64,000 bases of DNA from positions 64,647,176-64,711,175 of the forward strand of contig CM049316.1 in assembly GCA_026874595.1 (NCBI GenBank), read 5' to 3'. The notes under the pieces were generated by a model that had not been told where the DNA came from, did not search any database, and worked only from the letters and a program-made list of their open reading frames with translations. Position 1 is the first letter of the stretch, and the number at the start of each line of letters is the position of its first letter. Made by a program: the position numbers and the translations under genes. Origin of the DNA: Sipunculus nudus. Taxonomy: Eukaryota; Annelida; Sipuncula; Golfingiida; Sipunculidae. Of this stretch, positions 57,795-64,000 are shown piece by piece.

Positions 57795-58700
57795 ATGTTC
57801 ATCTTTGGTCTCCTTTGCCTGGAAATGGTCCCTTTTGGTCTCACACGCCGCGGAAATGTTCCCTTTGGTCTCACATGCCTCGGGAATGTTCCGTTTATTT
57901 GGTCTCCTTTGCCTCGGAAATGTTCCGTTTATTTGGTCTCCTTTGCCTCGGGAATGTTCCGTTTATTTGGTCATACATGCCTCGGGAATGTTCCGTTTAT
58001 TGGTCTCACATGCCGCGGAAATGTTCCCTTTGGTCTCACATGCCTCGGAAATGTTCCGTTTATTTGATCTCCTTTGCCTCGGAAATGTTCCGTTTATTTG
58101 GTCATACATGCCTCGGGAATGTTCCGTTTGTTTGGTCTCACACGCCGCGGAAATGATCCCTTTGGTCTCACATGCCTCGGGAATGTTCCGTTTATTTGGT
58201 CTCCTTTGCCTCGGAAATGTTTCGTTTATTTGGTCATACATGCTTAGGGAATGTTCCGTTTATTTGATCTCACACGCCGCGGAAATGTTCCCTTTGGTCT
58301 CACATGCCTCGGGAATGTTCCGTTTATTTGGTCTCACACGCCTCGGTAATGTTCCGTTTATTTGGTCTCACATGCCTCGGAAATGTTCCCTTTTGGTCTC
58401 ACATTCCTCGGTAATGTTCCATTTTGTTCTCACATGCTTAAGAAACGCTCCTTTTTGGTCTCACATGTCTCGGAAATGATCCTTTTTGGTCTAGCATGCC
58501 TCAGAAATGTTTCTTTTTTGGTCTCAAAGGCCTCAGAATTGTTCCTTTTATGTTTCAAATACCTCAGAATAGTTTCCTTTTTGGTCTCTCAGCCTCGAAA
58601 TTTTTTTGGGTCTGAAATGCCCCAGAAATATTCCTTTTTTATTTTCAAATGCCTTTGTTCATTTTTTGGCTCATATGCCTAGGAAATTTTCACTTTTGGT
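57795..58700 (+). repeat. Minisatellite, 30-34-bp units in a 132-bp higher-order repeat
   Basis: About 28 units of the type GGTCTCACATGCCTCGGGAA TGTTCCGTTTATT. Four variants follow a fixed order: C (ACGCCGCGG..CCCTTT), D (CATGCCTCGGG), A (CTTTGCCTCGG) and B (GGTCATACATGCC). The C-unit word GCCGCGG occurs at about 57847, 58012, 58144 and 58276, so the spacing is 165, 132 and 132 bp; the 165 includes one extra A unit. After 58340 the units lose the pattern and become progressively degenerate to 58700. A 240-codon frame is open through the core because 132 and 165 are multiples of three. Whether it is translated is unknown. Confidence 0.93.
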
Positions 58701-58709
58701 CTCGAAGAG

Positions 58710-59945
58710 TCTGGATTAGGCTAAATATATTCTAACGGAATAATTTTCCATATTTCCCCGTAAATCCTTAGGAATCATCTGGCAATTATCGCGAAAGGTC
58801 TATCCCACCTATCAGACACTACAATAGTTTATCCAGCGGGTAACATCGGTCCATGAAGACCGATCCTGGACAAACCAAGCCGATATCGCGCGGGCCTGTT
58901 GAAACAGTTAATAGGAACTCTGTATGGAATCAATGCAGTGGCTGACGTGTGATATAAACAAAACTCTAAAAAGGTTATTTATAATAATATAAACTGATAC
59001 TTAATACCATATACAATATTTTATGTTATATATAATATAATATTATACAATGTTATGTAATATACTACCATATATAATAAAATATGATATAATATAACGT
59101 TATACATTGTGTGAAATTTCTCATTAGTTGTAATAATGCAATACACTACAATAAAATGCATTAGGCATAATTAAAAAGTGCACTGAAGTACAGTACGATA
59201 TTATTCTTGTATCAGTTCAAAAGTATATAACCAATAATAAAAGTTAATGTCCCTTTTTATGTGATGTTACCACTGACGTTTTCTTGTTATTATATAAGAC
59301 CCTTATGGAAGATGTTCGCTAGAATTTATTTCTTAAAATATTTTATATAAACAACACAAATTTGGTCCATTTTTAAGAAACTTTCATGAATTCTTTGAAG
59401 TCCATCGCGGCAATAGAACCAATTGGCAACCTTACATAGTAGCTGATGTATAATTTAATTCAAATTGAACTTCTATTCCATGGAACTATTTCTTTTATTT
59501 ATTTATATATACAAGAACAGATATAGCGATAAAACTACGAAACCTTCTGTCATAGTGGTAAATCAATTATGCTTGGTTTACGACTGAGAAAAATACGGAA
59601 CATGCAAGTTTTTAATTCATCCACAAAGTAAAATTTAGTTTGGAAACGATATTTATCTCCCAGCTACGTGATAAATGCCAACATGACAATATATGAAGAA
59701 TTCCAATCATGCTGTTCATGTATTCAAACGCACTGGACCCTTGAGCTGTCTTAGAAGTGTTGAAAATAAACAGCATTAATAGCCTGTGACGGTCTGCAAA
59801 TATTCCGCATGAAGGTAATGGTGCTTAAGAAGCACCCACTGTTTATTCAGGCACTAATGCAAGATGTTTGCCAAGACCCACGAGAAACAGATAAAGTATT
59901 TTCTTAAACTTATATCATATCAAAATAAGACTAAAATATTTAAAA
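58710..59945. other. No gene recognised; extremely AT-rich at 58980-59100
   Basis: The interval 58980-59100 is almost entirely A and T without a fixed period. The remainder is AT-rich DNA without open frames of note. Confidence 0.45.
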
Positions 59946-59949
59946 CGTT

Positions 59950-60240
59950 GGTTTTTTTCAGGCACCCTTCACATCAAAGTTGATCCCCTCACCCCGCGGG
60001 AAAGATTTTTATTCTAAATTTCAATAGAAATTTACCAATTTTGAGCTCAGATATTTCTTTAAAAAAATAAAATTATATAATTTCAATAAACGTGTCTTTT
60101 GTTAGGTTTTTTTCTGTTTAGTAAAACATTCTGTTATTTTCATGTTGTCCAATGATCATATGGAAATAATATCAAAATATGATAAAAAGACGCCCACCCC
60201 GAGCACTGATTAATGAAAAAGTGCCTGAGAAATTTACCTT
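59950..60240. mobile_element. MITE family with TTCTCAGGCACT ends, copy 2 (inverted)
   Basis: TTTTTTTCAGGCACC (59954-59968) opposes GTGCCTGAGAAATTT (60221-60235). Read on the minus strand it starts TTCTCAGGCACTTTTTCATT, followed by AATCAGTGCTCGGGGTGGGC, close to the start of the copy at 51973 (TTCTCAGGCACTCTTTTTCA, AATTCAGTGCGGGCGGTCGG), and shares CATGAAAATAACA inside. Ends are more decayed than in copy 1. Confidence 0.65.
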
Positions 60241-60244
60241 TTTT

Positions 60245-60885
60245 CAATTTGTCTAGGAACCACTCTCGAATTCAGCGAACTGACCCACTTTTTTTCTGGA
60301 CTACTTAAAGTGGTGCTTGCAGCAGCACTGCGTCAGTTAGCTAACCAATTACTTTTAACTGATAAAGGAAGCTTTTCTGGCAAATGCCCTTAAAAAAATC
60401 ACCAAAACGCTGTTTGAAAACCAATATTAAATCCATTAAGTATATAACTTTAAACCTAGTGAAATGTTCTTTCTATTGGTATACGTCTTTATGAAATTCA
60501 CATACCTTTTCATATACAATTTTAACAATTTCGAAAATTTAAATTTTTTTTAATGGTACACGATTTTAAGCAACCAGTAACACTATTTTTAGTGGACTAA
60601 TAACAAACTAAATGACAATATCTCAAAACCATTTTCCTTTCCATCTACCATGTTTCTTTCATGTATAAAAATTAAAGTTTCATTTATTTTTTAATAACGA
60701 GAAACATGTATGATACAGGAATAAACGAAAACGGTTTGAGAAAGTGTCACTTAATTTGATATTAGCAGAGTTTGTTACATTGTACTAAGTTGTTTTTTTT
60801 TTTTAATATCTCGTCATTAATTCGCGTATGTAAGTTTTTATGGTGGTTTTTCTCAATTTTAGGCCTTACGTGACACAGTTTTTTA
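60245..60885. other. No feature recognised
   Basis: AT-rich with T-rich runs near 60793. No gene supported. Confidence 0.4.
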
Positions 60886-60887
60886 CC

Positions 60888-61018
60888 TCTGGACTCGCGA
60901 TGGACCCGGCTTGTATTCTCGAGTCCTGTCCAATGAGTCCGAGAACAAATCCGAATCCACCTTTGAGTCCGAGTCCATGAAAAGGTGAATTCGAGTCCGG
61001 ACTCTCTGCCAGGTCTAC
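60888..61018 (+). mobile_element. GAGTCC-rich dispersed element, copy 4
   Basis: Right-hand block of the family: GGACTCGCGATGGACCCGG, TATTCTCGAGTCC, TTTGAGTCCGAGTCCATGAA and GGTGAATTCGAGTCCGGACT. It ends CTCTCTG, the inverse of a CAGAGAG terminus. It directly abuts the start of repeat R2 copy B, whereas copy A has different sequence upstream. Confidence 0.6.
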
Positions 61019-62598
61019 ATCTGCATAATATTTCATTTTTATCTAACGATAATTATTTGCATATTTTGTATGCACAATATAACAGACACAAAACATATCA
61101 AAACAATTGGTTTCATGGGTTGATCGGTCCCTCATCAGGGGTCACATACATGGGCGCAAATAAGTGGTGGAAGGGGGATGTGTCTTAATCAATCAGAGGT
61201 GGCAGGACATGTTAATTTTTCTTGCTAGTTTAATGAGTATAGTTTTGTAATAAAATAGGAGCTGTAGCTGCAATTAATAAAAAATACAAGTTGTTCACAA
61301 AAATGTGTCATATTGTCCAAAATTTCCTTATCTATCAATGAAATTCAGTGTTAAGAAATGAATAAAATAGCATATTAACTGATAATATGAAATCATTACC
61401 ACGACACTGCGGTACTCGGTCATTGAACACTTAATTAAAAAATGCGGGGTTTTTTAATAGAAACTTTTATGGGGAAATGTTTACTTCTTGCTGTATCTGA
61501 AGCGATACGGAAGGAAAAGCGGGAGGAGGGGTTGGGGGGATGTGATATACCCCGTTATATATAAAGGGGAGGGAGGGCGGGTGTTAAAGTCAACATTGCA
61601 AATGAATGTTGCGCCCCTGAGGAGTGACAACTTTGCATGTGGAGTAACAAGAGAGATTAATCCCTGACACTCACGGGATTGAATTTAGACTCGTGGTGCG
61701 TTCGGTGCCAGAATCTTCATTTAAATCAGTTAGTCAGAATGGCGTGACTTTTAAATTGACCGCTTCCTGATTACTAGCGCCATTTCGGCCTATTGATATT
61801 AGAGAATCTACCACCAGCGTACTGGCCGTCAGAGTGCCGTTACATCCTCAACGAGGAAAGCACTTTAAAGCTCCATGAGGATGCAAATATTTTCGTCATT
61901 TTCAACAATGACTCATAGGCTAAAAGTACGCAGTCAATCAACTTAATCCAGACCAATCCGTAGTAAAAAAGTATTTTCTAACTATACCACCAATGAGTAA
62001 GAACAATTCCGTTTTAACTCAACATAAATCCCTCTGGATGTTTGTTGAATTTCTGGGTCAATACAAGCTTGGCTTGCACGGGTTACTGAACGCATCCAAC
62101 TTGTAGGCGATACAGGAAATGACTCGTTACTATATAAGCGCAGGCACTAGGTTCGGTTTGAGTTCACATGTATTCTTTTGAGTTAATTTATCGTTAAAAG
62201 CCTAATGTTAACATTATGGACTGTTTACCTCGATATCAATGCAACATGATTGTAGACCACAGGGATGCATTCCTCAGTATGGCTTCCGTTATGGCTCAAG
62301 TTAGGTTTACCAGTTCAATTTAAGTGCCTATTGAGTCGTGTAGTCACAGCTACCTGATAACACGTCCATTTCGGAACCGTCCTTATAATTAGAACTTCAC
62401 GCTATCAGGGAGTAAAATAAGGTTTGAACATCCTGGTCTTCGTTATCGCATAGTCTTGTTTTGAGTGTAAAGTGGTCCTCCTAGCTAAATTAAATCACAA
62501 CCGTTTAAATGCGCGGTCTAACTTAATATTCCCTTTACGTTTACACGTGTGTGTTGCCTAAAAACATGCAGAGGAAAAGCTACAACTTCATTAACAAG
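61009..62598 (+). repeat. Repeat family R2, copy B (uninterrupted)
   Basis: Aligns with 49167-52425 over its full length but lacks the hAT element (empty site near 62130-62137), the MITE (near 62447) and the C-rich expansion. It therefore serves as the template for defining those insertions. Similarity ends after GCAGAGGAAAAGCTACAACTT at about 62598. No coding capacity was recognised. Confidence 0.88.
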
Positions 62599-62599
62599 G

Positions 62600-62985
62600 G
62601 ACCTATGGGTCACGGCGCTCAGCTGTTATATATGATTAAAAAATATGATTTAGGAATGAGGCATATGCTGGTAATAAATATAAGCTTTATTATGAGTTGT
62701 TGGTGTTTAGCTTTGGTATGATTATGATATTATCTTTGGAGACAGGGAAGAGGATTGATTTCATTTATTTTATTAACAAATGGAGTACTATTGTCACACA
62801 GATTTTGACTTGGCCATATAACTTATAAGCAGAACATATGATATAAGAGTTTAACTATTTATTAAAAAAAATTACAAATATTGTCCCAAATATAATTTTT
62901 ATTAAAAATAATAAGAGAATCTTATGATTTTTTAAAATGAAATATAACTGAAATGATTATTAAAATAATATTAAAGAATATATTC
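62600..62985. other. No feature recognised
   Basis: AT-rich DNA following the end of repeat R2 copy B. Confidence 0.4.
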
Positions 62986-62989
62986 ATGA

Positions 62990-63144
62990 ATGCATTCATG
63001 AATACATTTTGAAAGTATTTGCACTGGTATTCATATACTTTCATTTTTACCTGAATTCCAATTCTTTATGCAAGACATTTTATAATGGAGTACATATTCA
63101 TATTCGTATTTAAATACAATTGCAAAGTTTTCCCACCATTACTG
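62990..63144 (-). mobile_element. hAT-like terminus with GTATTC-type subterminal words (partial)
   Basis: ATTCATGAATGCATTCATGAATAC and later CATATTCATATTCGTATTTAAATAC recall the subterminal words of the hAT element at 50582. The right limit TCCCACCATTACTG, read in reverse, begins CAGTAATGGTGGGA, a plausible hAT terminus. No left end or matching target duplication was found. Confidence 0.4.
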
Positions 63145-63149
63145 GCATT

Positions 63150-64000
63150 TATTTAGTTTTCACCAAACAATTATGTTGAGAATCCAGAATATACAAAATT
63201 CACACATTTAAATTATGATCAAAAGTACCTGGTTTTATGGCTTTTATTTATATTAAAAAAAAATGTAATATATTCATTTTGGACTAATTTCACATCAATG
63301 TACACACTAGACACAGTAGGAATCTAGATTAATAATATCAACTGCATCTTTGTCTATCATTAATTTCCTTCATATGATCCCTAATGATTAGTAATGAATA
63401 ATATGATTTATTATCATTAAAATTGAACTGAAAAATACCATAGGTGACTGCATGGTGTTATTTGGAGTACGTGACATTCTATCCATCGATACAAGATTCT
63501 TTTATCATCAGTAACTGCAAGTTGATTTCCTGTTATTATAAACTAACAAATTCTTTTTTATTTTTCTTTAATTTGTTATTAAAAAACAATAAAAAATTAT
63601 TAATTTATTGTTAATTGTTATGTTGTTGGTTAAAACTACTAGATGAGTTGGGTTGGACACCTGGATCAACTGTGGCTGGCCATAAGCTGCCTACCTGCAA
63701 CAGTGTATGGCTCGCCTCAAGCATGCATAATTTGCTGAAAGTTCAACAAGGTCAACATACAGGTGACTCAAGAGGGGCTGGAGAGGGTTAAGGTCTGACA
63801 TGGTCTCATAAAAACATTAATAAAAGCTACAATTTTTGGCCAATTTCTTTCAGCTTTCTAAAGTAAAAAGCTGAAATCCTTGTGTGCATGATATGAAAAT
63901 TATATCAACTGTGCTCACAGGAAACAAATGTGCCATGGTCAAAGTTGGGCAAAATTTAAGGTACTTATTTTATATTTATACTAATAACATATAAAATTTG
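63150..64000. other. No feature recognised
   Basis: AT-rich to the end of the window. No gene, inverted repeat or tandem array seen. Confidence 0.4.

Noticed and set aside
57795-58700. CRISPR-like array of about 30-bp units
   Set aside because: Units are contiguous and there are no unique spacers; the context is eukaryotic. It is a minisatellite.

Overview
The window looks like gene-poor, AT-rich, intergenic or heterochromatic DNA from an animal nuclear genome. A marine or aquatic invertebrate is likely and a lophotrochozoan such as a mollusc is plausible, but this is inference: no host gene identifies the species. The evidence is the lack of long open reading frames, the many (AT)n, (CT)n, (CA)n and poly-C tracts, tRNA-headed SINEs, 5'-truncated LINEs with target duplications, hAT-like elements with 8-bp target duplications, MITE-like inverted repeats and tandem satellites. 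I find no convincing complete protein-coding host gene, no genuine tRNA or rRNA gene, and nothing prokaryotic.

Layout, 0-20 kb: a 20-bp minisatellite is split by a LINE fragment (4.5-5.4 kb). GAGTCC-rich repeats lie at 6.0-6.5, 11.4-11.9 and 19.2-19.4 kb. Nested palindromes lie at 7.2-7.65 kb. An old copy of a >1-kb repeat family is at 8.1-8.7 kb. A 350-bp repeat occurs at 9.3 and 12.3 kb. An ATCGATT-rich element starts at 9.85 kb and the first SINE is at 10.9 kb. A dispersed element with CTCCGCC ends is at 14.0 kb, and a 1.55-kb DNA transposon with perfect 25-bp inverted ends occupies 16.8-18.3 kb. A 220-bp exact tandem duplication follows.

Layout, 20-47 kb: two more SINEs (20.1, 22.4 kb), a 150-bp tandem duplication (24.2 kb), a 445-bp MITE with target duplication (25.2 kb), a three-copy repeat family, a LINE C-terminal relic (28.8 kb), a roughly 2-kb tandem segmental duplication (30.4-34.4 kb) in which each copy carries its own insertion, two small minus-strand coding-like ORFs (35-36 kb), a 446-bp hAT-like element (45.0 kb) and a SINE tail (46.2 kb).

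Layout, 47-64 kb: a 5'-truncated LINE with a 13-bp or longer target duplication (47.4-48.3 kb). Then come two long copies of the repeat family already seen at 8.1 kb (49.2-52.4 and 61.0-62.6 kb). The first copy holds a 1,059-bp hAT element with a BED zinc finger and a separate MITE, and the second copy preserves the empty sites. A dimeric satellite of about 278 bp lies at 54.3-55.2 kb. A minisatellite with a 132-bp higher-order repeat lies at 57.8-58.7 kb.

The elements do not form a pathway. They record layers of insertion and duplication, and the paralogous copies allow insertions to be ordered and their boundaries read from the sequence alone. The strongest items are the hAT element with its empty site, the LINE whose apparent target duplication is a whole minisatellite of about 160 bp, and the higher-order minisatellite whose period is a multiple of three.
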